This document shows positions 8,667-15,983 of a DNA stretch of 32,371 nucleotides, piece by piece. The position numbers and the translations under genes are program-made. Numbering within the stretch: the first letter of the stretch is position 1; each line of letters starts with the position of its first letter. Origin of the DNA: CAZRQL01 sp964602415 (GTDB lineage Bacteria > Bacteroidota > Bacteroidia > Cytophagales > Flammeovirgaceae); assembly GCA_964602415.1 (NCBI GenBank), contig CAZRQL010000033.1, forward strand, positions 1 to 32,371, in the 5' to 3' direction. The notes under the pieces are model-generated. The model saw only the letters and a list, made by a program, of their open reading frames with translations. It searched no databases and was not told where the DNA came from.

Positions 8667-9235
8667 ATTCCAAACCCTTCAGCAATACGGGCAATAAATA
8701 TTTCAATCAGTCGGGTCTGAGCCAACACAAAATAGAAAATCAAGTTTCCCAACACCAACCCAATCACGATACCTGTCAGTAGCACTATATTGAGTCTTTT
8801 TCTGACTCGGCCTTTCCAGATGGCAATCAGTTGAGGGTCAGCCCATAGGTTTTTTTCCGCCAACACCATACCCGTGCCTCCTTTGGCTTCTATTTCGGCA
8901 TTGAGTTCTAAAAGTCTCTCTTCCAGAGTTTTGATGGCTGTTTGCTTGGAGATGAGTTCTTCTTCTTTGGCTTTGAGGGTGGCTTCGTGTTGAGCGATAA
9001 AAAGATTGGTGTTGATGGAGGCAGCTTTTAGTTTCTCAAAGACTTGTATGAGCGACTGCTCGTCCAAAGGCAGATAAGGTGCTTTTTGTCTGTTTTCTTT
9101 TTTGCGGCGAGAGGTACGAATCGAAAGCGAAAGCAAGAAAATCAAAAAAGACAGCAACACGATACAAGCAGCAAATACCAAGAATATATTGTTTTCTGCA
9201 AAAGTTTGGATTTGCTCCCAATTCATTTCAATCAT
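8663..9235 (-). CDS. Membrane-anchored coiled-coil protein of unknown function
   Basis: The 190-residue protein has a hydrophobic segment near each end (about 17-38 and 149-171). Between them lie a basic stretch (TSRRKKENRQK, about 41-51) and a Glu/Lys/Leu-rich region predicted as coiled coil (about 75-118). The positive-inside rule puts the central region in the cytoplasm, so it may be a hairpin that oligomerises on the membrane surface. No family was recognised. A second ATG at residue 4 is equally plausible. It overlaps panB tail to tail by four bases and lies about 90 bases downstream of the short mutase gene on the same strand. Confidence 0.7.
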   Translation of the reverse strand: MIEMNWEQIQTFAENNIFLVFAACIVLLSFLIFLLSLSIRTSRRKKENRQKAPYLPLDEQSLIQVFEKLKAASINTNLFIAQHEATLKAKEEELISKQTAIKTLEERLLELNAEIEAKGGTGMVLAEKNLWADPQLIAIWKGRVRKRLNIVLLTGIVIGLVLGNLIFYFVLAQTRLIEIFIARIAEGFGI

Positions 9236-9323
9236 AAAAAAGATGGTTTATCTGTTATGGTTCAATAAAATGCTTAAAAAATCATGTAAATTTAATAATA
9301 CAACAATTATAAGTACCTACGAC

Positions 9324-10205
9324 TTAAAACTGTTTGAATTTTTCCCAATATGCTTCACAAAGGCTTGCTGTGAGCTGCGTGATGAAATAAGAGCCTGCGG
9401 TTGGGTCGCTGACTTTGTCTAAGTACGCCTCATCACAAAGTAAATTGCTGACATTCAAGGCTATTCTTCGTCCAAATTCGCTCTCCTCATGGGGCTGTAC
9501 CCAAAGCATATCCACACCCCCAAAAACCGCCGAGACGGCTTGTAAGGAATTGGAAACCAATACTTCTTCTTTTGTTTTTCCCTCAATAGAAGTGCTGCCT
9601 AAGATGGCAATTTTTCCTTCAAAGCCCAATTCGGCTTTTAGTCCATTCACTAAGATTTTCAACGCTCTTATGTTTGCCATTTCCACAAAAAAACGATCTC
9701 CCAGTTCCACCCAGAATAATATGGAACTTTGAGGTTCATTCTCCATTTTCAAATAAGCCTCTTTCAAAGCCCAAGCGGTGGCTTGAACACGGTTTTGCTC
9801 CGAGTTTAATTTTATAATGCTCTGCCAAGCGTTGGGAATCAAGCCGCTTTTTTCTAAGACCACCGATTCTATGTAGTCCAGATAGATGGATTCCAACACT
9901 CGCGGATTAATATCTTTTTGAGCGGTGTTGTCAAAAATCAATCCCGATGCCCCGCTGTTGAGTGCTTTTAAAGCCATTTCGTTGGCTTGTTTGGGGTCTT
10001 TACAGTCTATTTTTGACAAATTCACCCAAGTTTCCGGTTTCCAATCCGGCAAAATTTCCGTGGCGGCTTGGTGGTAAATAGGGTCTAAATCAATACCTTC
10101 CGCAAGCCGAGTAAAGAGTTTTTCCGGCAGTTCATCGGTTTTGAGGTCTTTGAGGGCTTGTTGTTGCCAGTTTGGTTGCGGTTCAAAAATATCCCAGAGT
10201 TTCAC
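9324..10205 (-). CDS. Short methylmalonyl-CoA mutase small-subunit-like protein
   Basis: The 293-residue protein is homologous to the TIM-barrel part of methylmalonyl-CoA mutase small subunits (MutA). The N-terminus (W..QALKDLKTDELPEKL....EGIDLDPIY) and the C-terminal half (DRFFVEMANIRALKILV, NSLQAVSAVFGGVDML, ALNVSNLL, VSDPTAGSYFITQLT) align with the family. It lacks the C-terminal cobalamin-binding domain and is much shorter than the roughly 450-620 residues I expect for MutA. The missing length seems to be internal, around residues 95-165. MutA is the non-catalytic partner of MutB, which is absent here. The start is GTG at 10205, because an in-frame stop lies four codons upstream. It has its own promoter and is divergent from the S41 protease. 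Confidence 0.8.
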   Translation of the reverse strand: MKLWDIFEPQPNWQQQALKDLKTDELPEKLFTRLAEGIDLDPIYHQAATEILPDWKPETWVNLSKIDCKDPKQANEMALKALNSGASGLIFDNTAQKDINPRVLESIYLDYIESVVLEKSGLIPNAWQSIIKLNSEQNRVQATAWALKEAYLKMENEPQSSILFWVELGDRFFVEMANIRALKILVNGLKAELGFEGKIAILGSTSIEGKTKEEVLVSNSLQAVSAVFGGVDMLWVQPHEESEFGRRIALNVSNLLCDEAYLDKVSDPTAGSYFITQLTASLCEAYWEKFKQF

Positions 10206-10225
10206 GAAGTTATTGTTTTACAGCA

Positions 10226-10258
10226 CAATTATACACTTTTCTAACCCAAAAAAGCAAA
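10226..10258 (-). promoter_or_regulatory. Promoter of the short mutase gene
   Basis: On the minus strand TTTG is followed after 21 bases by TATAATTG, one mismatch from the Bacteroidota -7 consensus TAnnTTTG. The predicted transcript would start about 14 bases ahead of the GTG start codon. Confidence 0.5.
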
Positions 10259-10320
10259 TTCGTAAAGACTCTTTTTGGGTTTTATTTTGCTGATTGGGTT
10301 CACTCTTGGGTGCTTGTGTG

Positions 10321-10351
10321 TTTGCGTCTTTTTGTTTGCTGTCTAATTTTG
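10321..10351 (+). promoter_or_regulatory. Promoter of the S41 peptidase gene
   Basis: TTTG at 10321-10324 is followed after 19 bases by TAATTTTG at 10344-10351, an exact match to the Bacteroidota pattern TTTG-N19-TAnnTTTG. The ATG at 10368 lies 16 bases further on, leaving a leader of only about ten bases. Confidence 0.65.
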
Positions 10352-10367
10352 CCCCAAACCCAGATCT

Positions 10368-11900
10368 ATGCGCCCTTTATTTATCTTCGTATTAGTGGCT
10401 GTCAGCATGACAATAGGCTATTATTTGCCTCAACTTACTATTGATAATTCGCAGTTAAGGCGAAATACAAAAAAAATTTCCGATTTGCTTCGTATCATAG
10501 ATGAGTATTATGTGGATGCAGTAGATGCGGACAATTTGACAGAGGAGGGTATTAAGGCTATTTTACACAAGTTAGACCCACACAGTTCTTATGTATCTTC
10601 TATGGATACCCAACTCGAAATGGCTCATATCAAGGGCGGTTTTGAAGGGATAGGGGTGAGTTTTTATATTTTTGCCGATAGCGTGGTGGTGGAAAATACG
10701 CTCCCTGACGGCCCTGCTCGGCGGGCGGGTATTTTGCCCGGGGACAGGATGATAGCCGTTGATGGTGAGCCTTTTTTTCCAAAAGAAACCCGGGAAGTGA
10801 TAGAGAAACTCAGGGGCGAAAAAGGCAGCCGTGTAGAAGTAGAGGTATTTAGGCAGGCTTTGGGTGGCAGCCTCAAGTTTGCGCTTTCACGTGGTTCAAT
10901 AGCCACTTCGGCAATAGAGGCAGCTTTTATGCTTTCTGATAACTTGGGCTACATCAGGCTTTCAAAATTCAGTTCCAACTGTTCCCAAGAAGTCAGAGAG
11001 CGTCTTATTGACCTCAAAAACAAAGGTATGACAAAACTCATCTTTGATGTTCAGGGCAACGGTGGCGGGCTTTTGGACCAAGCCATATTGATAGCCGATG
11101 AGTTTTTGACAGACAGCAAGCTCATTGTTTACACCCAAGGCAAAAATGCCCGAAACGACAGGCGTTATTTTGCCAAAAATTCGGGTGCTTTTGAGAATGG
11201 AGATATTTGGGTGCTTATTGACGAAAGTTCAGCGTCGGCTTCTGAGATTTTGGCCGGTGCGCTTCAAGACAACGACCGCGCTGTTTTGGTGGGTAGGCGG
11301 ACATTTGGCAAGGGTCTGGTGCAAAGACCTGTTACTTTTGAGGATGGCTCCATGCTCAAAATTACGGTGTCTCGCTATTATACCCCCTCAGGACGCTGTA
11401 TTCAAAAGCCTTACACCAGCCACGAGGCTTATTCTACCGATTTGCTAAAAAGGATTGAGACGGGGGAATACTTCCTCGCCGATAGCATCAAACACGACTC
11501 TACTCAGACTTACAAAACGCAAAAAGGCAGAATTGTCTTTGGCGGGGGAGGAATCTCGCCTGATTTTTTTGTGGCCAAGGATACTTCTTCTTACACGCCA
11601 CTAATCGGGGAAATTTTTGCCAAGTCTATTGTCAGAGAAGTGGCCGCCCAAGAGGCCAAGCGTTTGCAAATGGACGAAAACACCTTCATTCAAAGCTATC
11701 AATTTGATAATTTTAAACTGCTTTCAAAAATAGCCGCACAAGTTGGCACCGATATGAGCACACTCAAGTCAATACCGCCCGTGCTTGCCTCCCAAATCAA
11801 AGCCCAAATAGCAAGGGTCAAATACGGCGAAGACGCATTCTACAAAGCCTATTTACAAAGAGATCCTGTATTTAATAAGGCTCTACAACTTTCCCGATAG
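10368..11900 (+). CDS. S41-family C-terminal processing peptidase (CtpA-like)
   Basis: A periplasmic, membrane-anchored serine protease of 510 residues. The N-terminus has one transmembrane segment (about 3-21). A PDZ domain follows (about 85-165, with GFEGIGVSF and PARRAGILPGD), then the S41 catalytic domain. The Ser-Lys dyad is Ser290 in ESSASASEI and Lys315 in TFGKG, with the 25-residue spacing of E. coli Prc. These enzymes trim or degrade envelope proteins from the C-terminus. About 170 residues after the catalytic core form a C-terminal extension, common in Bacteroidota members. The transcript probably begins at the promoter at 10321. The gene is the last core gene before the AT-rich block. 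Confidence 0.92.
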   Translation: MRPLFIFVLVAVSMTIGYYLPQLTIDNSQLRRNTKKISDLLRIIDEYYVDAVDADNLTEEGIKAILHKLDPHSSYVSSMDTQLEMAHIKGGFEGIGVSFYIFADSVVVENTLPDGPARRAGILPGDRMIAVDGEPFFPKETREVIEKLRGEKGSRVEVEVFRQALGGSLKFALSRGSIATSAIEAAFMLSDNLGYIRLSKFSSNCSQEVRERLIDLKNKGMTKLIFDVQGNGGGLLDQAILIADEFLTDSKLIVYTQGKNARNDRRYFAKNSGAFENGDIWVLIDESSASASEILAGALQDNDRAVLVGRRTFGKGLVQRPVTFEDGSMLKITVSRYYTPSGRCIQKPYTSHEAYSTDLLKRIETGEYFLADSIKHDSTQTYKTQKGRIVFGGGGISPDFFVAKDTSSYTPLIGEIFAKSIVREVAAQEAKRLQMDENTFIQSYQFDNFKLLSKIAAQVGTDMSTLKSIPPVLASQIKAQIARVKYGEDAFYKAYLQRDPVFNKALQLSR

Positions 11901-11988
11901 TAAACCCATAAATCACAGTCTTGTACCCTCATAAGCCTCAAGTATTTAGACCAATTGGCACAAGTCTATCAAGGGATACTCCATACAG

Positions 11989-12023
11989 CATCGGGTTGTA
12001 TTTAAAAACAATACAGCCCGATG
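11989..12023 (+). terminator. Hairpin downstream of the S41 gene, possible terminator
   Basis: Two 14-base arms (starting CATCGGG and ending CCCGATG) pair with one G-U around a 7-base A-rich loop. It lies 88 bases after the protease stop. Only a weak T-rich tail (GTATTTG) follows, so termination is plausible but not certain. It could also be a structured repeat. Confidence 0.45.
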
Positions 12024-12224
12024 GTATTTGTTGATTATTGAAAGGTTATTAATTGATTTTGTAATTGGGTGAAGCGAAAATTACAATCTTTGAATTTAAA
12101 ATGCTGTCTTTGTTTTGCTATGCCATCTTTACAAAAATTAATAGATTTACATCTTAGGCATTTCTTCATATTCAAATAGACTAATAAAACTTCAAAATAA
12201 AATATACTAAATTAGCAACACCTT

Positions 12225-12361
12225 TGAAAATTGAATTTTATGCTATTTATCAACTATTTACAAAAATTATGTAACAAAAATATAATATTGAAGATTAAAA
12301 TTAATATTTATGTAATGTGATGTAATATTTTGTTCGTCTTAATAAGATATTGAAAATCAAT
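12225..12361. repeat. 137 bp direct repeat, left copy
   Basis: Nearly identical to 15976-16113: about five substitutions and one single-base indel over the whole length, in the same orientation. The sequence is very AT-rich and has no ORF. The two copies bracket the 3.6 kb accessory block. Confidence 0.9.
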
Positions 12362-12465
12362 ACTATTTACGGCAAATAATCTTAAAAGATATTCGTAAAA
12401 TTTTTCGAGCACGGTCTAAGTCTCCTTAGGCATGTTTTGGAGAAGAATCTGGCCTATCAAAATTG

Positions 12466-12498
12466 ATAATAAAAAATGCAGGCTATGAAGCCTGCATT
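12466..12498 (-). terminator. Terminator of the accessory gene block
   Basis: A perfect 10 bp stem (AATGCAGGCT and its complement) with a 4-base loop is followed, reading on the minus strand, by TTTTTTATTAT. It lies about 97 bases beyond the stop codon of the 67-residue membrane protein. Confidence 0.8.
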
Positions 12499-12594
12499 GA
12501 GTTTATTCTAAATAGTGCCACAATTATAGATAATGTTATATGACTGAAAAATAGCAGCTAACTTACATTAAATTAATATGATAGCAATAAAATT

Positions 12595-12798
12595 TCAATA
12601 AATTTTAAAAATTTTCCTTCCTAAATACCATAATAGAAACTGAATAAAACCGATAACAAAAAAGTGATAAATTAAATTTATTCCCCAAATATCGTATCCA
12701 ATAATCGGATTTAATATTCTATTAGAAAGGAACACAGATAAGCCCGCGTTAACAATTGCAGCTAAGTACAATAAATATTTTTTTGATATGTTTTCCAT
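12595..12798 (-). CDS. Small two-helix membrane protein
   Basis: The 67-residue protein has two hydrophobic segments (about 8-27 and 40-58) joined by a short loop, with a basic C-terminal tail (RKIFKIY). No family was recognised. The ATG lies two bases after the stop codon of the upstream reading frame, which implies translational coupling. It is the last gene before a strong terminator. AT-rich like the rest of the block. Confidence 0.6.
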   Translation of the reverse strand: MENISKKYLLYLAAIVNAGLSVFLSNRILNPIIGYDIWGINLIYHFFVIGFIQFLLWYLGRKIFKIY

Positions 12799-12800
12799 AG

Positions 12801-13235
12801 TTAGATAACGTTAGCTGATTTAAATAGTTTTAAAAACCATGATGATCCACCTATTGAAGCAAATATGGCAGAAATCGCACCTACAAGAAAAGCTTTTGCC
12901 CAATCTATAGAATGTCCATCGTACAAGTCAGAAGCGATTTGAGTTGCTATACCGCCTAAAATACCTAATAGATCAATTCCGACCCAAACAGATAAAAGAG
13001 CTGGTTGATTATTCTCATTATGGTATTCATCCCAATAATTGAGCGAATTTTTCTTGAGCGAATTTTTCGCAATTGACACAACACACCCTAATAACATTCC
13101 CTCATTTGAGGTGGTATCAATGGAATGATAAAAGTCATCAGCGACTAATATAGCCGAATTTATTTTATCAATAGTTTGTGAATAAGTCAACGAGGCATTT
13201 TTAATACTGTCAATAGAGAAATACAAGTTTTTCAA
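12801..13235 (-). CDS. 3' part of a split exported-protein gene
   Basis: As a stand-alone ORF this starts at TTG and gives 144 residues, but the frame is open back to about 13277 and overlaps the end of the preceding gene. No ATG exists before residue 45. The C-terminal region has NSLNYWDEYHN, then SVWVGIDLLGILGG and a second hydrophobic stretch (AFLVGAISAIFASIGG). This resembles, as far as I recall, the C-terminus of a family of Bacteroidota exported proteins of unknown function whose N-terminus has a G.WHN..I.Y motif, as in the gene just upstream. The simplest reading is that both are halves of one gene of about 302 codons separated by a one-base shift near 13265. Confidence 0.55.
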   Translation of the reverse strand: MKNLYFSIDSIKNASLTYSQTIDKINSAILVADDFYHSIDTTSNEGMLLGCVVSIAKNSLKKNSLNYWDEYHNENNQPALLSVWVGIDLLGILGGIATQIASDLYDGHSIDWAKAFLVGAISAIFASIGGSSWFLKLFKSANVI

Positions 13236-13258
13236 AATTGTATGTGTTGCTTGAGTTA

Positions 13259-13708
13259 TTACCCCACTGAAAATAACTTATCAATTTTAGGCTTAGCTAA
13301 GTCATAAATATTGATATTTGAAGGATTGATGACAGAATTTTGATTGTAAAGAGGAAACTGAATTCTTTTGGTAATAGAATCAATTACAAGAAGTTTTGCC
13401 TGTGTTAATATAAGTTCGCTAAAAGGACCATCTATGATGATGTTGTAGGCTTTAAAATGCTTAAATGCTGAATCGTACATAGAAAGATTATCTACCGAAT
13501 CTTTGAAATTCATGTTAGCATATGATATAAATTGATTATGCCAACTACCAACTTGCAAAGGAGTCGGGGTTGTTGATGCTGACAGTTGTTGAGAATGATT
13601 TGATTGCTGAGCTATGGGAATCTCATCATGTACTTGATACAAGGAACAAGCAGTTGTAAAATGTAAAACTGCTACGATTAATGCTAAATTTTTTGCGTTT
13701 TTAGAAAT
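13259..13708 (-). CDS. 5' part of a split lipoprotein gene, no ATG start
   Basis: The frame encodes a lipoprotein-like signal: a Lys/Asn-rich start (ISKNAKN), a hydrophobic core (LALIVAVLHF) and the lipobox-like FTTAC, then a mature part with VGSWHNQFISYANM. No ATG, GTG or TTG precedes the signal; the frame is closed by TAA at about 13730. The only candidates are ATT at 13708 or 13717. The first ordinary alternative start is TTG at 13642, which would remove the whole signal. Either a rare ATT start is used, or the original start was lost. The frame ends in TAA next to a GGGG run; one extra G there would join it to the downstream frame without any stop. This points to a decaying or frameshifted gene. 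Confidence 0.5.
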   Translation of the reverse strand: MSKNAKNLALIVAVLHFTTACSLYQVHDEIPIAQQSNHSQQLSASTTPTPLQVGSWHNQFISYANMNFKDSVDNLSMYDSAFKHFKAYNIIIDGPFSELILTQAKLLVIDSITKRIQFPLYNQNSVINPSNINIYDLAKPKIDKLFSVG

Positions 13709-13740
13709 GAATGAAATCGTAAAATTAGATTAAAAAATGA

Positions 13741-13883
13741 TTAAAAAAAAATACAACAGTCCCCAGCCAAAGGCCGGCGCAAATCATCTGCAAAAACACT
13801 CAAAGAGTCCCTGCCGGATGCCTGCGGCTTGTCGGGAGTCTTTGGGGCATCTGTTCTTGCCATCAATTTGATAGTGTAAAGAT
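13741..13883 (-). repeat. 143 bp GC-rich repeat, copy 1
   Basis: About 90% identical to 15784-15927 and in the same orientation. It is much more GC-rich than the surrounding DNA and contains GATGCC/GGGCATC inverted arms. It ends, reading on the minus strand, in a T-run about 30 bases before the signal-peptide region of the split lipoprotein gene. A 40-codon ORF (from ATG at 13862) is open in this copy, but most differences between the copies change the protein, so coding is doubtful. Confidence 0.85.
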
Positions 13884-13885
13884 GA

Positions 13886-13899
13886 TTCAGTTAACTGAA
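13886..13899. other. Perfect 14 bp palindrome
   Basis: TTCAGTTAACTGAA is a perfect palindrome between the stop codon of the 454-residue protein and repeat copy 1. It could be a weak terminator hairpin or a protein-binding site. Copy 2 of the repeat has no counterpart. Confidence 0.45.
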
Positions 13900-13915
13900 A
13901 AATAACTTTGAAAAA

Positions 13916-15280
13916 TTAAATTTTAGATGATATATTTAATATATTGATAAAATTATCTTGACCAACGTAACATATGTAGTTTAAGTCATATGATAAAACA
14001 AAAAGACATGGACAAGGATATTTATTGTATATTTTATCAACTCCCTTTAACTTTATATTTAATTTTAATGAATTTAGTTTATCAATATAAGAAATGTAAA
14101 ATTTATCTTTAAACCTGTATATTGTTCCTATTATTCCATTATTCTCATTTGAAGAGTGTATGGCATAATCTGAAAAAAAAGTCATTTTTGAAAAATCCAC
14201 TTCTACTTTATATGTTCTATCTTCTATTTTATACACTTTTTCCTCCAAAACATGATATATTTCCGGTGAAAATACCATGCAATAGTATCCATTAATGTGG
14301 TTAAATGTTTTTAAGTTAAAATCATAGAGATTAAGTTTTTGGTTTAATTCAGGAAGTTTTGCTTTCCATGAACGTAATATATTTTCATTATTTCTAATAA
14401 AAAAGAATAAGCTATCTTTTGAGTTTTTATTTGTTGTTAAAATCATAAAATTATTGTTTTCCAAAGGAATTATTGAAGTGCTGAGTATTGAATATTTTTC
14501 ATAGTTGGCAAAAGATATTTCTTGAAAGTCTAATTTTTCTTTTGAGTAATAAAATACATAGTATCCAATATTGGTAGATAATTTCTGTTTTAGGCTATCA
14601 GTATAATTTGTCGTATAGGTTTGTATCAAAAATCGAAATCTATTTTCTGAATACAAAAATGTATTAATTACATAGCTGAACTTGTAGCTTTCTTTACCCA
14701 TTTTTTTTATTTCAGAAATGAGACTTGAAATATCAATTTCATCAACTTGATTGAGTTCATGCGAGTATTTAAAAATTTTTTCTTCACCTTTATTTAGTAC
14801 ATATACATCTTTTTCATAGGAAGTTATAGATATCAATTCAGGAATTACTTTAGTAGTATCTAATACTTTTCTTTCAAGTAAATTTACATCTATTTCAAAA
14901 TTATACCTGTTTTTAGAGAGATATTCTAAAATATCGGTTAAATAAATTTTATCAATAATTTTAGATTTTTTTAAGTCATAGATAGTTAAAAAATCATAAT
15001 TTAGTTTTTTAAAAAGGTTAGGGTCAATTTTTATTTTACAATTTACATTTTTAGGACAGATATCATTTGCTATTTTTGAAGCAATTTGATTAGACACATC
15101 ATCGCTAAATACCAAATATATATCAAAGTATTTGGGTATATATTTCAGATGGTCATATTTTAATGTATTACAGCCTTTACAAGTAATTGGGTTAACTTTA
15201 ATCATAAAGGATGGTGTAAAACTAAATAATGGTCTAACAAGTAAGAAAAAAAAGATAAATGTTAAGAAAAAATGTTTCAT
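13916..15280 (-). CDS. Exported protein with CxxC motif, possible thioredoxin-fold plus propeller
   Basis: The 454-residue protein begins with a clear signal peptide (about 1-21). A CKGC motif follows at Cys34-Cys37, in an alternating strand/helix context (FMIKVNPITCKGC...YFDIYLVFSDD) that suggests a thioredoxin-like fold up to about residue 115, with further cysteines at 75 and 81. The remaining 330 residues form repeated short beta strands such as DVYVLNKGEEKIFKYS, compatible with a six-bladed propeller of the kind found in Bacteroidota lipoproteins. No family was named with certainty. It is very AT-rich and Lys/Asn/Ile-rich. It lies 72 bases downstream of the small secreted cysteine protein, separated by a hairpin, and is probably in the same transcript. 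Confidence 0.6.
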   Translation of the reverse strand: MKHFFLTFIFFFLLVRPLFSFTPSFMIKVNPITCKGCNTLKYDHLKYIPKYFDIYLVFSDDVSNQIASKIANDICPKNVNCKIKIDPNLFKKLNYDFLTIYDLKKSKIIDKIYLTDILEYLSKNRYNFEIDVNLLERKVLDTTKVIPELISITSYEKDVYVLNKGEEKIFKYSHELNQVDEIDISSLISEIKKMGKESYKFSYVINTFLYSENRFRFLIQTYTTNYTDSLKQKLSTNIGYYVFYYSKEKLDFQEISFANYEKYSILSTSIIPLENNNFMILTTNKNSKDSLFFFIRNNENILRSWKAKLPELNQKLNLYDFNLKTFNHINGYYCMVFSPEIYHVLEEKVYKIEDRTYKVEVDFSKMTFFSDYAIHSSNENNGIIGTIYRFKDKFYISYIDKLNSLKLNIKLKGVDKIYNKYPCPCLFVLSYDLNYICYVGQDNFINILNISSKI

Positions 15281-15314
15281 AGTAAGTTTTTTTAAAAAAT
15301 AATTTTAAAGATGG

Positions 15315-15342
15315 TTCAACCTCTTTTTTTTGAGAGGTTGAA
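15315..15342 (-). terminator. Hairpin between the two accessory genes
   Basis: A perfect 10 bp stem (TTCAACCTCT and complement) closes an 8-base homopolymer-rich loop, 10 bases after the stop codon of the secreted protein. No T-run follows directly on the minus strand, so it is more likely partial termination or an mRNA-stabilising hairpin than full termination. Confidence 0.55.
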
Positions 15343-15352
15343 TCAAAAGTAT

Positions 15353-15757
15353 TTATTCACCTTCAAATGGTTCGGGAATACAATCAGAAAATGTATGAAC
15401 TGTTTGACCTGGTAGAGGTACAGTACTATGGTTTCCTGCACTAAATGGAGGTATATTAGAAGCCTGTGTATTTATGATTACTTTAATTCGGCCATTAGAT
15501 TTTATTTTGATTCTCATACACCAAGTATCTACTTCTGGATCACAAACAACCTCAAGCGTTGCTGTAAAAGTAGTCGCTAAAACGTGTGCTTTTCCGCGTA
15601 TCTCAATAACTTCTGATTGAGGTAAAACAAGCGAAGCTGTTTTTATCTCGGAGTACTGACTTGAAAAATCTTGCGAATAGGCACTATGACCAAGTAAAAT
15701 AAAAATTGATAACGTAGTCGTAAAGACCATTAAATACTTATAGTTGATGATTTTCAT
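15353..15757 (-). CDS. Small secreted cysteine-containing protein
   Basis: The 134-residue product begins MKIINYKYLMVF, with a signal peptide ending around HSAYSQ (about 30). The mature part of about 105 residues is strand-rich (IEIRGKAHVLATTFTATLEV) and has three cysteines (in VCDPEVDTWC and SDCIPE). The reading frame continues upstream to 15910, but that part is the GC-rich 143 bp repeat read through. The start at 15757 gives a normal signal peptide, while the longer form would bury it. No family recognised. The next gene encodes an exported CxxC protein, so a disulfide-related partnership is possible. Confidence 0.65.
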   Translation of the reverse strand: MKIINYKYLMVFTTTLSIFILLGHSAYSQDFSSQYSEIKTASLVLPQSEVIEIRGKAHVLATTFTATLEVVCDPEVDTWCMRIKIKSNGRIKVIINTQASNIPPFSAGNHSTVPLPGQTVHTFSDCIPEPFEGE

Positions 15758-15783
15758 AAAATTAAAAAATTTAGATAAAAAAA

Positions 15784-15927
15784 TTAAAAAAAATACACTC
15801 GTGTCCCCAACCAAAAGCCGGCGCAAATCATCTGCAAAAACACTCAAATCATCCCTGCCGGATGCCTGCGGCTTGTCGGGAGTCTTTGGGGCATCTGTTC
15901 TTGCCATCAATTTGATAATGTAAAGAT
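15784..15927 (-). repeat. 143 bp GC-rich repeat, copy 2
   Basis: Second copy of the repeat at 13741-13883, same orientation. It ends 26 bases before the ATG of the secreted cysteine protein. Here the minus-strand ORF inside the repeat stays open and runs in frame into that gene. Differences from copy 1 include a TCT to GAT, a CCT to CTT and a GCT to GTT codon change. Confidence 0.85.
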
Positions 15928-15941
15928 AAGATAGTAAAGAT

Positions 15942-15983
15942 GAAAATTGAAAATTGAAAATTGAAAATTGAAAATTGAAAATT
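15942..15983. repeat. Heptamer tandem repeat (GAAAATT)6
   Basis: Six perfect copies of GAAAATT run directly into the right copy of the 137 bp repeat. The left copy at 12226 has a single unit, so the array expanded in one copy only. Arrays of this kind vary in number by slippage. Confidence 0.92.

Larger units (their letters stand above)
11901..12594. other. AT-rich non-coding stretch
   Basis: No credible gene was found on either strand. The stretch holds a 14 bp hairpin (11989-12023), the left copy of the 137 bp direct repeat (12225-12361) and the terminator of the accessory genes (12466-12498). Base composition drops sharply after about 12050 and marks the left edge of the accessory block. 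Confidence 0.7.

Noticed and set aside
15758..15910. N-terminal extension of the secreted protein (reading frame open to 15910)
   Set aside because: The added 51 residues come from the GC-rich repeat read through; the natural signal peptide begins at 15757, and repeat differences do not behave like protein-coding change.
15942..15983. Possible CRISPR array
   Set aside because: The units are 7 bases with no spacers; it is a simple tandem repeat.
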